Source of the DNA: Skeletonema tropicum
Lineage: Eukaryota; Bacillariophyta; Thalassiosirophyceae; Thalassiosirales; Thalassiosiraceae
DNA: 64,000 bases
Direction: 5' to 3'
Assembly (NCBI GenBank): GCA_037178625.1
Contig: CM074138.1
Location: 806,001 to 870,000, forward strand
Shown piece by piece: positions 1-11,200 of the stretch (positions are counted from its first letter, which is position 1; each line of letters opens with the position of its first letter). A program made the position numbers and the translations under genes. The notes under the pieces are model-generated. The model was given only the letters and a program-made list of their open reading frames with translations, was not told where the DNA came from and ran no database searches.

Positions 1-2337
1 GCGTGTAAAATGATAGCAAAATTCAAAATTATTCTTGTGCTGATCAGCATCGTCAAGACAAGTAGCGAAGGATTCTGCAGCAGCAGCAAAACTTTCTACT
101 TCAAGCTCAGGTTGAGCTGTACCTTGATCTTCGGTGCCGCTCTTCGGCACGCGAGAAAGGGCATCGGCCAATATGTTCTGTGGGCCCGGAACGTAATGGA
201 GAGTAGGTGAATACTCTTCGACATACATTCGCCAACGCAGTACACACTGCGTGTTGAGATTTGTAAAGGTGAGATTCTTATGATCAGTGTGTACATGGAT
301 TTCAGCGCCTAACAGCATCGTTCTGAATTCCTTAAGTGTCATTACAATTGACAAGAGTTCCTTCTCCATTGTCGTGTAGTTCTTTTGGGCACTATTCAGC
401 TTTCGACTGAAATAGGCAACTGGGCGATTGTCTTGCATGATGACGCTTCCCATTTGGTAATCGCTTGCATCGGTATAGATGTGAAAGGGCTTATTGTGGT
501 CTGGATAAGCTGACATAGCATCCATGCAAAGGATGGCTTTCATTTTCTTAAAGGACTCGTCCATTTCGTCAGTCCATTCGAATTTCTTTTTGCCTGTCAT
601 GTCAGTGAGAGGCTTAAGTACGTGAGCACGTGAGGGCCACATGTCTTTGTAGTAGTTTACTGCACCAAGGAAGGTTCTCAAACCCTTGATGTTTGTTGGC
701 TTTTGCATTTGTAAGATAGCGTCTACCTTCTTCTTCCACGGCTTCAAGCCTTCTGGAGTTAGCCAATATCCAAGCCAATCGGTCTCTTGGACGCACCATT
801 CGCATTTGAGCGGATTAATAGTGAACCCATTGTCTTGCAGACGGGTTAATACGGTTTTAAGTGACTTGAGATGGCTCTCATAGTCGTTTGAGAAGACACC
901 AATGTCATCGATGTAAGTGTCTGTTTCATCAAGGTCACGCATGACCTCTTCCATGACTGATTGCGCGATATCAGGTGAACATTTTAACCCCATGGGTAAT
1001 CTAAGGTACTTGAACTTCCCAAAGGGAGTTGCAATAGTGCAAAGATCTTGACTTTCCTCATCGAGTTCAAAAGTGTAATATTGCATTGAAATATCTAACT
1101 TAGTGAAGTATTTGTATCCCGAACGCTTACGCAGAATATCATTGATCCGTGGTAAGGGATATTGCTTTCGCCTGATCACTTTATTCAAGGCACGTAGGTC
1201 GCTGACCCAGCGAACGCGACCGTCTTTCTTTGGAATGATAAACGTTGGACTACACCAATCGCTTACTCCAGCATATGTAAGCACTCCAATCTTGACTAAG
1301 TGCATAAGCTCTTTCTTAAAGGCTTGTTGGTGAATGTTGGGTACAGGATATGCTCTCGCATGTACCGGTTGTGCATCAGGTTCCACCTCAATGTGAACCT
1401 TCTTGTGAGGATAAACCCCGAGGCTACCGTCAAATAACTTGGTATAGCCGTTAAGCAGTTCTCTGAGACCCTGCTTCTGTTCGTCATCTAGGTGATTCTG
1501 TTCACGGATGACATCTTCAATTTCGACTTGGTCGTATTTTGCTTCAAGTATCTCACTTGCATAGCTGACATCACATCCTGAACTGATGTATGCGTCAAGA
1601 TAGTCATAATACTCAAGGAGTTCTTCCTCTTCCTGGAGAAAATATGAATCCATCATATGATTGTAATCATCTGATGTGGTTGTGAAGGGATTGCGCATCG
1701 GCACTGTATTCCCTAACCAATAGACGAAGCCATTTTCATAATCAAGCTTCATGCCAAGCTTCTTGAGCATGTCTGCGCCAAGAAGAACATCATAACTGCA
1801 TTTGGAATCGAAGACTAGGGCCTTTGTCTCGTCGATAACACGATTCTTATCGAATTCTGGCAGCTTGATATTACGGAGTGTAACTACTTCTTTGACTTGA
1901 ACAGTACCTCCGAGAGTGGTCACTGGACGTTCACTCTTAAGTGTTTTTGGTTGAACTTCACGTGGCAGCACACGTCGGTGTATCATCGTGGTAGTTGTAC
2001 CTGAGTCTATCAGAACTCGTAGTAGGCGTGACGAATTACATAATCCAATCGTCTTACATAACATGATGGTAATGGGCGTCATGTTGTCAGGTAATCTAGG
2101 TGCGGTCATCTTCGGCACCGGTATATGATAGGTTACCCCAATAGATTCAAAATCTTCGTCTTCGCACTCGTCGTCAGAAGAATAGTCAGTTGTAGTGTTG
2201 TTAGAAGGACAATGAATGTTAGTAAAACAGCAATGGTTGTCGGCAGAGCTAATAATATTTTCAGTAGGGTCAACTGAATGATCTAGATTTAAAGGAGTAT
2301 CAATCTCGTTGATACAATTACTACATGGAATTAACAT
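1..2337 (-). mobile_element. Ty3/gypsy retrotransposon pol (protease, reverse transcriptase, RNase H), partial
   Basis: Reading down from an ATG at 2337, one open frame runs without a stop to the left edge of the window. In order it shows an aspartic protease active site (LIDSGTTTT, near 2000), a reverse transcriptase with VSDLRALN and LPMGLKCSPD blocks and the catalytic YIDD (near 917), then an RNase H with IYTDAS, MEKELLSI and VHTDHKNL blocks, ending in a tether-like LADALSR. RNase H directly after RT without an integrase in front is the Ty3/gypsy order; integrase and the 3' LTR would lie outside the window. The frame is intact, so this part could be recent. The element's gag is interrupted (see the neighbouring entry), so this copy is probably not autonomous. 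Confidence 0.9.
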
Positions 2338-3113
2338 TGGTCCGATTTCCTATTCGTCTTCAAATGCTTCCTCGAAGACATTGAGCTTCTCCATCTCATT
2401 GTTGATGTGATGGCTGGCTGCACGACGCTTGGACTTGCGTTCAACAGAGGAGTCACTATCCGATCCCGAGCTCCTGGCACTTACTTCTCCCTCACTCGTA
2501 TTACTAGCAGTGGATTGATCATCTTCCTCAGCGAGGTGATGAGAGTGAGAATACTTCTTACCTTTCGTCTTGTTGTCACGCTTGCGGTCGTCGCGGTCAC
2601 GCTTGCGATCATCACCATCCTTGGCGTTGTCAGGATTGAGTGAGCAACTGCCCCAAGTGTGGCTTCCCTTGGGATGATTAGGACAATGTACATGAGGAGG
2701 AATCTCAAAGACTTCCTTCTTCTTGGAGTAGTACGACTTGGACTTGGAGGAACGACGATCATCTCCTTTCTTGACGTACCTGCGGTGCGTCTTGTTGGAC
2801 TTGCGGTCGTCCACCTTCTTCTTCGTGGAAGGCTCCTTAAGCAGACCTGTTGCCTCATCGATGGCATGCAAATAGGTCTTGTGCTTAGTGATGGCAGCAA
2901 TGTCATCCGACTTGCTTGTGCCCTTCTTCATGTAGTCGGCACGGTAGGCTTTTGGGTAAGAACGAAGATACCAATCCTTCAATTCTTCATCCGTTGGAGC
3001 TGGCTTGATCCCATTGAAGTATTCAGCATTCTGCTTGATCTTCATGAAGCGGCTCTCGTATTTGAGTGGATCCCAATCACGAGGCTTCTTGATACCCATC
3101 TCGAGGTAACGCA

Positions 3114-4174
3114 AAATATAAACAGGGGCGCGCAGAATGTGGCGAGAGTGGTGGTGTGGTGGTGCCTGTGGCGGGTTCAGCGCGGGCCCTCGGGGCCTGT
3201 CGAGTATTGTGTCATTTTGCAGTCGGCCATTTGCAGTTTGGTTTGTTAGTAGTCTTTTTACAACGGAATTAGACTATAAAGTTGCTCTGCAATCTGCAAT
3301 GATGTAGGATAGTGTTGGTGTAGTTGGTTAAAGAGGGGTTCGATTCCTAGCATAGAATTCTCATACTATTTATTGTATTTGTGCCACAGTGTCAGTGATG
3401 ACCTCTTAGTGTAGTTGGTTTGAGCATGCATGTGAATTTGTGAGGCACCGGGTTCGATCCCCGGGGATGGCAATCTCTTTTCATGTGTGTGAATTTGTGA
3501 GGCACCGGGTTCGATCCCCGGTTATGGCAATCTCTTTTCTGCAGACTATTTAGTAAGTCTATTCAAGAGGGAAAAGCAAAATCGTTCACTGCACAATTCA
3601 CTCAACAATCAAATTTGTAAAAATTGTGCACTGCACAATTTTAAAGAAGCGAGCGAAGTGGGTAACACACTTAGGGGGAAAAGTGGAGCAGACAACAATC
3701 AAACACGGAGTAGTAAATTGACGCTTCTGGTGATCAGTAAAACATCTGCAAGCGCACGATTCGATATTATATCAAGCACAGTTTTACAAAAAGACATTTT
3801 CTCGCGACGAAGAAAGACAAAAACTAAATCGACTAACGCCCGTGTAAAACCTGTATTTCTTTCTCGTACAGACCGATTTAGATGGTCAAAAAGCGGCTTT
3901 AGTACAGTAAATTTCTCGCTTTCAACAGGTACTTCTTGCTTTCTACATAGGAACACATACAGATCCTACGCCGGTAGTCTCTACCGAGGACTCTACGTGT
4001 CCCTAAAGTAAACCTTCTCACTAAAAAACACATGTACTGATTCCTACCTATAACTCTGTAGAATAATGGGGGTGAAAAATAATGAATTTTCCCACCTGTA
4101 ATAGAAGGGCACCTGCGGCCCCCTATTACGCTGCTCTGCACTCCATGAACGGGGGCCCCGAGGGCCGATTATCT
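3114..4174. mobile_element. 1.06 kb insertion inside gag, carrying tRNA-like fragments
   Basis: This segment interrupts the gag frame and is bordered by a possible 4 bp target duplication (CGCA). Near its two ends lie inverted copies of a GC-rich motif, GGGCCCTCGGGGCC at 3184-3197 and its complement at 4154-4166. It contains tRNA-like pol III promoter pieces (3307-3540) and no credible protein. The family is not recognised; a non-autonomous DNA element or a SINE-containing composite would both fit. Confidence 0.55.
3307..3540 (+). repeat. tRNA-derived degenerate repeats (A-box and B-box like)
   Basis: Three fragments look like tRNA D-arm and T-arm pieces. Around 3313-3350 is TGTAGTTGGTTA followed by GGGGTTCGATTCC. 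Around 3407-3470 is AGTGTAGTTGGTTTGA followed by GGGTTCGATCCCCGG. Around 3485-3530 the T-arm is repeated with a short direct duplication of its flanks (GTGAATTTGTGAGGCACC and GGCAATCTCTTTT occur twice, about 55 bp apart). No copy has a matching acceptor stem, so these are tRNA relics or SINE heads rather than functional tRNAs. Confidence 0.55.
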
Positions 4175-4631
4175 CGCATTTTGGTCGTATGCGTGCGCTT
4201 GTCGAAGAACTTCTTCACAACGCGGTTGAAGTCTCCAGCAGTGGGGTTGAGTACATCAACTCCGACATCAGTGGCTGCTTGTGTCCACACGACTCTAGCT
4301 TGATCATCAAGCACTAGACCCATAAACTTGAACCTGTCAGACTCTCTTGTCTGTGGATTGGTGGCAGCGCGGTTGATTGCATCGATGATCTCATCACAAA
4401 CATGTTCCACGTTCATTGCATCCGTACACGCACATTTCAAGGAGGACCCACGTCCCTTCCCAGAAGGCATCAGAGTGACTGAGCCATAGCGTTCTTTGCT
4501 TGCTCCAGGTTCATAGGAGAGCACGACTTTGATCGCGGATTCATCAAACAACATGTTGACAAAAGATGCAAAATCGACGGTGATTTCGGCTTCAGAGAAT
4601 GTTCAAATTCGTTGATTGCAACACAGCAGAG

Positions 4632-4872
4632 TGTTGGCTATCTGCTAAAGTTATAGCTGTTTAAACAGTGCTCTGTCTAGCAGAGAATGACCCGAAGGAG
4701 TGGGTAGAATGAATATTCGTAGATGTAACTTGTTGTTAAAGGATTATTATGATAGATAAAGACTGCAGCAGCACTGCGGTGCGTTAGGGAACAGGAGGTG
4801 ACTACAAGATACACAAGCCACGACTTCAACAAAGAACTCCAAAGATACTTCAAGTCGCCCACGTCAGCAACA
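4632..4872 (-). repeat. Putative 5' LTR of the gypsy element
   Basis: Read on the minus strand this 241 bp segment begins TGTTGCTGACG and ends GATAGCCAACA, giving a TGTTG/CAACA terminal pair of the TG...CA type. It sits directly upstream of the gag ATG at 4554. The matching 3' LTR is outside the window and no clear tRNA primer-binding site was seen, so the boundaries are provisional. Confidence 0.4.
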
Positions 4873-4908
4873 CCTCCTAACCTATGCTTCCAGGATTCCT
4901 GAGAATCC

Positions 4909-5440
4909 CTAGGTAATGACTGTACCTGTCGTACTGGGCATTACAGGTTTCATCAGAAGATAGAGTCCAGCTAGTGTTCTCACCCTCGACAAGACAACGT
5001 AGTAGACCCAGTTTACGCATCGATAATTCCAGTCATTGACGATGAGGACGTCTTTGGACATTCCCTGCAGCTTGTGGCCTGTTGTTGCTATGTTAGAGTT
5101 GACAGGAACCTGTTTGACCGTGGCGTTGCCCAAGGCTGTAAACATGGTTTCGGTCAGAGGGAACTTGGTTGTGGCCGAAAATTCTTGTGGTTTGAGTTTG
5201 AAGGTTCGTGCTTTGTTGCCAGTAGGTGTGGGGTGGTGCTCGAACTCTCGAACTCCACCCACACTCAACGTCGTCAATTGATACAGTCCATATGGTACCT
5301 TCTTTCCATCCTAGTTTTTTCGCCTCCTACCGAATGTCTTTCCTGAGTTTGATTCTCAAGCATATGCAAAGCGTCCCGTTGCCTCGCCCTTTGTCAAGAT
5401 CGTCATTCGCTATGCACATATGGTGGGATCAGGGGTACTC
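4909..5440 (-). pseudogene. PIF1-like helicase C-terminal relic
   Basis: From about 5277 to 4909 the minus strand encodes the end of a PIF1/Helitron-type helicase, with the typical block ATTGHKLQGMSKD followed by WVYYVVLSRVRTLAGLYL (helicase motif V/VI region). The same frame continues upstream to about 5410 through TILTKGEATG and DGKKVPYGLYQLTTLS but contains in-frame TGA and TAG stops. It is therefore a decayed copy. The start, Walker A and Walker B are absent here; a matching N-terminal relic of the same family lies at 15.5-16 kb on the same strand. Confidence 0.75.
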
Positions 5441-5711
5441 CTAGGTGCGTAGGGCGGGCTCGATTTTAGCTCCATTTGCAGCAAACTCAGTCGAGACCTT
5501 ATGTCGTCATCTTCCAGCTGCGTGATGACGGCGGTGTAGTGGAAAGCGGCGGAGACCTTTCTGCGCTGCATTCGTCTTCGTTTCTTCTTCTTCCTTGGTG
5601 TTGCCCCTTTTACTTTCATCCTCAGTCCCTGTCTCAGTCTCAGTCTCAGTAGTTACCGATGCCTCGATTATGAGAGTGCGATCAGGAGGTAGGCTATTGT
5701 CATCAAAGGTA
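5441..5711. other. No gene seen; possible helicase-linked debris
   Basis: A basic minus-strand frame (5410-5619, KKKKRRRMQRRK) lies upstream of the helicase relic and could be part of the same dead element, but nothing in it is recognisable. Confidence 0.3.
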
Positions 5712-6203
5712 CCAGTCTAAAACTAGTCTGTCCCGTTATATGAGACGAGTCTGTCCTGTTAAGATGAGATGAATTTCCGGAATGGCTGTTCTGAGCGACT
5801 TCTTGGTCGATTTGAGTGGAACCAAGACAGAGGGAGTTAGCTGTGATGTTGTAGTAGAGGTCTGCATACTTGGTTGGGGCCGCCGCATGGTTTGGGAGAC
5901 CATCGAGGGCTGTGTCCCGTTGGGGTCGAGATGAGATGAAGATGACATGAAATTATTTTAAAAATTCATATCATCTTTATGCCGCTTAACACCCAACGGG
6001 ACACTGTCCTCGATGGTGCCTTAAATGCTTCTATGGTCCTAACTGACAATGCAGACCTCTACTACACCACCATGGCCGACATGCTCTTGCTTGGTTTCAT
6101 CCAAATCGGCCGAGTAGGCACTCAGAACGGCCATTCCGGAAATATTCATCTCATCTTAACGGGACAGACTCTCACATAACGGGACAGACTAGTTTTAGAC
6201 TGG
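5712..6203. mobile_element. Foldback/Tc1-mariner-like MITE (492 bp)
   Basis: The two halves are an inverted repeat nearly as long as the element, folding around about 5955. The ends are CCAGTCTAAAACTAGTC and its complement, each flanked by TA (5710-5711 and 6204-6205), the target duplication of Tc1/mariner-type elements. Inside each arm the motif AGTCTGTCC(C/T)GTTA occurs twice. No transposase is encoded, so it is non-autonomous. Confidence 0.8.
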
Positions 6204-6205
6204 TA

Positions 6206-7635
6206 GGGTGCGTTTCTTCGAATTACATTTTGAAACATGCTGCAGTGACGCCATTTCGTTCGATGCATCAGGTGCGCTTTCGGGCAATGTAAGCATAGGC
6301 GTAGCATCGACGACGCAAGAGTTTATCAGTTCTCTGTTTCACGTGTATCCTCACCCATCCTCATTCTAGCTAGCATTTGCCTAAACTCGTGGTCGTCTTT
6401 GAATCTGTGGCTATTATCAAGACAGCACCATGCCTAGTTTTGAGGGTCCTGAGTGGGAAACGGGGTTTGTCCCACTCAGATCCCTTATCTCTCCCACATC
6501 GTTCCCAGGCCAAAAAATAACACTCACTGTCCCAGTCTGGTCCCAAGGGAGTCTCCCACAATTGGGACAAAACTCGGAATCAATCGCAGTTCAAACCAAA
6601 AATCGCGCGATGTGCGCTCCCCGGAGTACATAAACAAAAATATGGTACAAGTATATTTGAAGAGAGAGCCCGCAAACCCATTATTTAGTCAGAATAGGAG
6701 CTTTATCTTCGCTAGTACAAGTAAGCTGGTACCTATGGCTTTCAATATACCAATATCTACAGTCATCACAGACATACTTATTCGCCTCTCGCTCCTCGCC
6801 TCGCTCAAAATTCAAAATACATAATAATATGTACCATAACCATCATGTCGAGAACACCACCTACCTACTCCACACTGCCCTACGAGTGATTCTATGGCCT
6901 TAACTCATCGCACAGAATGTGGTCAGCGTTTCCAGGCCGCTGCCGGTAGGTTTAGATGACCGTAACTCCTCTTTGGAACCACGAGTTATTAGGCACCGAC
7001 CGCATCGACAAGACGGGCCGAATCTGCACCAAAATCCTGATGGAGAATGCAGTTATTTAGATGAACTTGAATGGACAGTGATAAAATTCGCACCAGTCCC
7101 TTTGTATGAGTCACTGGCGCCAGCTGAATCCTTGTTTGGAGTTCACATAAAGGAGGGGGGGCGTTATTCAAGTACATGATGCAAAAATATGAAACACCAA
7201 CTCGCACATATCTCTTCAGTCATAATTATTGCACTATGTCGAAGCCGAGGGCACTCCTACTTAGAATAACCATATCCATCGAAATAATTAACAACCACTA
7301 TGAACGCCCAGTATGAATGGCCGCGCGGAAATACGTTACAAAAACTTTGCCATCGGCTCGTTCTACCGCTCCCAAGATATGACAACAATGCAACGTATTA
7401 AAAGTGCAGTTTGTTTTCAGAGAGATGAAGTTATTCACATCATCAAATTGCGCGAAAACAATGGCATAAATTTTCTGATGGGATGAGTTTGTGTGTTTGG
7501 GGTCTCTTCGCTACTGCAGACGCAACATCAAACACAAAGTTCAAACTTCGTCAAATCAGACCTGATCGTCAGGATGCAATAGTGTTTGATAATTGCGCAA
7601 TATGCATGTGTGATTCAATCAGTTGAATTCACACT
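6206..7635. other. Gene-poor spacer with a short dispersed repeat
   Basis: No credible gene. Around 6429-6475 lies GGTCCTGAGTGGGAAACGGG followed by GTTTGTCCCA, which recurs on the opposite strand near 15,395-15,440. The rest of the stretch is AT-rich and unremarkable. Confidence 0.4.
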
Positions 7636-7637
7636 TC

Positions 7638-8200
7638 TTCCATATATCAATGTGGATGACATATCAATTCAGACCTAACAAATATCCTACAAAGTCCGCA
7701 CAACCACTTTACTAATCAATTTTGGCCTATTTTAATGCCCTCGTAGTGACACATTTAGTGTTTGTATTGTGCAATTCATACGTGATTTTACAAATTGAAG
7801 TCACCAAACCTCTTCTATGCATCCATGTGGACGACATATCAACTCCAACCTCGAGTATGTCATTTGTAGTTCGTATGACACAGCGTTGCTCAGTCACCGC
7901 CAAATCAAAAAATGCCTCATCAGGACAAATTCAGTGCTTGTATTGTGAGATACATCAGTGATGTAAGAGGTTTTAATAATCAGGCCTCTTCTGTGCATCC
8001 ATGTGGACGACATATCAACTCTAACCTCGGGCATGTCATCTATAGCTCGTATATCAGTACGATACTCAATCTTTGTAAAGCCGAATGGCCTCTTCATAAC
8101 ACATATTTTGACTATATTGTGTGATGTAATTGTGCTTGTGAACGTTTTAGTCAACAAACCTCTTCCATACCAACCCTAACCTCGGATATACCATCTATAT
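7638..8200 (+). repeat. Degenerate tandem repeat, unit about 174 bp
   Basis: The block CATGTGGACGACATATCAAC followed by CTCG(A/G)G(T/C)ATGTCAT recurs at about 7815 and 7988, with more decayed copies near 7640 and 8160. The spacing is about 173-175 bp. It borders the main satellite on its left and looks like an older, decayed satellite. Confidence 0.65.
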
Positions 8201-8264
8201 TGTAAACAGCAGCCTATATTGGACAACGTGTTCGCTCCGTATTTTGCCACCACATACCACCTAA

Positions 8265-11200
8265 AAGTGTGTACCGACGTGAATATGAGCCTGAGCCGCT
8301 CCTAGAGATTCATTCTAGTTAATAACGATAGTATACAAGGCAATATATACGGCTCGCGCAATCTGCACTTGTAGCGGCGATGCTACAGCTTCGTATGCGA
8401 TCTGATGAAGGCCCATTGAGCGTAGAGCTCGCCGTATTTCGACACATTTAAGTGTGCATCGACGTGAATATGAGCCTGAGCCGCTGCTAGTGGTTGATTC
8501 TAGTTGGTAATGATAGTATGCAAGGTGATATACACGGCTCATGTAAACTTCATTTGTAGCGGCGATGCTACAGCTTCGTATGCGATCTGATGAAGGCCCA
8601 TTGAGCATAGAGCTCGCCGTATTTCGACACATTTAAGTGTGCATCGACGTGAATATGAGCCTGAGCCGCTGCTAGTGGTTGATTCTAGTTGGTAATGATA
8701 GTATGCAAGGTGATATATACGGCTCATGTAAACTTCATTTGTAGCGGCGATGCTACAGCTTCGTATGCGACCTGACGAAGGCCCATTGAGCGTAGAACTC
8801 GCCGTATTTCGACACATTTAAGTGTGCATCGACGTGAATATGAGCCTGAGCCGCTGCTAGTGGTTGATTCTAGTTGGTAATGATAGTATGCAAGGTGATA
8901 TACACGGCTTATGTAAACTTCATTTGTAGCGGCGATGCTACAGCTTCGTATGCGATCTGATGAAGGCCCATTGAGCGTAGAGCTCGCCGTATTTCGACAC
9001 ATTTAAGTGTGTATCAACGTGAATATGAGCCTGAGCCGCTGCTAGTGGTTGATTCTAGTTGGTAATGATAGTATACAAGGTAATATATACGGCTCTTGGT
9101 AACTTCATTCGTAGCGGCGATGCTACAGCTTCGTATGCGATCTGACGAAGGCCCACTGAGCGTAGAACTCGCCGTATTTCGACACATTTAAGTGTGCATC
9201 GACGTGAATATGAGCCTGAGCCGCTGCTAGTGGTTGATTCTAGTTGGTAACGAAGGTATACAAGGTAATATATACGGCTCATGTAAACTTCATTTGTAGC
9301 GGCGATGCTACAGCTTCGTATGCGACCTGATGAAGGCCCATTGAGCGTAGAGCTCGCCGTATTTCGACACATTAAGTGTGCATCGACGTGAATATGAGCC
9401 TGAGCCGCTGCTAGTGGTTGATTCTAGTTGGTAATGATAGTATAAAAGGTAATATATACGGCTCATGGTAACTTCATTCGTAGCGGCGATGCTACAGCTT
9501 CGTATGCGATCTGACGAAGGCCCATTGAGCGTAGAACTCGCCGTATTTCGACACATTTAAGTGTGCATCGACGTGAATATGAGCCTGAGCCGCTGCTAGT
9601 GGTTGATTCTAGTTGGTAACGAAGGTATAGAAGGAAATGATTGCGGCTCACGCAATCAACACTTGTAGCGGCGATGCTACAGCTTCGTATGCGACCTGAT
9701 GAAGGCCCATTGAGCGTAGAGCACGCCGTATTTCGACACATTTGTGTGTGCATCGACGTGAATATGAGCCTGAGCCGCTGCTAGTGGTTGATTCTAGTTG
9801 GTAATGATAGTATGCAAGGTGATATACACGGCTCATGTAAACTTCATTTGTAGCGGCGATGCTACAGCTTCGTATGCGATCTGATGAAGGCCCATTGACC
9901 TGCATAGAGCTCGCCGTATTTCGACACATTTAAGTGTGCATCGACGTGAATATGAGCCTGAGCCGCTGCTAGTGGTTGATTCTAGTTGGTAATGATAGTA
10001 TACAAGGTGATATATACGGCTCATGTAAACTTCATTTGTAGCGGCGATGCTACAGCTTCGTATGCGATCTGATGAAGGCCCATTGAGCGTAGAGCTCGCC
10101 GTATTTCGACACATTTGTGTGTGCATCGACGTGAATATGAGCCTGAGCCGCTGCTAGTGGTTGATTCTAGTTGGTAATGATAGTATGCAAGGTGATATAC
10201 ACGGCTTATGTAAACTTCATTTGTAGCGGCGATGCTACAGCTTCGTATGCGATCTGATGAAGGCCCATTGAGCATAGAGCTCGCCGTATTTCGACACATT
10301 TAAGTGTGCATCGACGTGAATATGAGCCTGAGCCGCTGCTAGTGGTTGATTCTAGTTGGTAATGATAGTATGCAAGGTGATATATACGGCTTATGTAAAC
10401 TTCATTTGTAGCGGCGATGCTACAGCTTCGTATGCGACCTGATGAAGGCCCATTGAGCGTAGAGCTCGCCGTATTTCGACACATTTAAGTGTGCATCGAC
10501 GTGAATATGAGCCTGAGCCGCTGCTAGTGGTTGATTCTAGTTGGTAATGATAGTATGCAAGGTGATATACACGGCTCATGTATACTTCATTTGTAGCGGC
10601 GATGCTACAGCTTCGTATGCGACCTGATGAAGGCCCATTGAGCGTAGAGCTCGCCGTATTTCGACACATTTGTGTGTGTATCAACGTGAATATGAGCCTG
10701 AGCCGCTGCTAGTGGTTGATTCTAGTTGGTAATGATAGTATACAAGGTAATATATACGGCTCTTGGTAACTTCATTCGTAGCGGCGATGCTACAGCTTCG
10801 TATGCGATCTGACGAAGGCCCATTGAGCGTAGAACTCGCCGTATTTCGACACATTTAAGTGTGCATCGACGTGAATATGAGCCTGAGCCGCTGCTAGTGG
10901 TTGATTCTAGTTGGTAACGAAGGTATACAAGGTAATATATACGGCTCATGTAAACTTCATTTGTAGCGGCGATGCTACAGCTTCGTATGCGACCTGATGA
11001 AGGCCCATTGAGCGTAGAGCTCGCCGTATTTCGACACATTTAAGTGTGCATCGACGTGAATATGAGCCTGAGCCGCTGCTAGTGGTTGATTCTAGTTGGT
11101 AACGAAGGTATACAAGGTAATATATACGGCTCATGTAAACTTCATTTGTAGCGGCGATGCTACAGCTTCGTATGCGACCTGATGAAGGCCCATTGAGCGT

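Larger units (their letters stand above)
2350..4554 (-). pseudogene. gag of the Ty3/gypsy element, split by an insertion
   Basis: The gag stop lies 13 bp before the pol ATG. The C-terminal part (3113-2350) starts near KKPRDWDPLKYESRF and becomes very rich in Lys, Arg, Asp and Ser, with an H/C-containing stretch (PPHVHCPNHP) that may act as a nucleic-acid-binding region. The N-terminal part lies at 4554-4179, starts at ATG 4554 and ends in FFDKRTHTTKMR. The two halves meet if the segment 3114-4174 is removed: both junctions carry CGCA on the plus strand (3110-3113 and 4175-4178), and removing one copy restores a continuous frame. Capsid assignment is inferred from position and composition, since gag is poorly conserved. 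Confidence 0.7.

Noticed and set aside
3385..3535. Functional tRNA genes
   Set aside because: T-arm and D-arm-like sequences are present, but no copy has a matching acceptor stem or a complete anticodon arm.
5979..6179. Plus-strand open frame with LTDNADLYYTTMADML
   Set aside because: It lies entirely inside one arm of the foldback MITE and mirrors the frame on the other arm.
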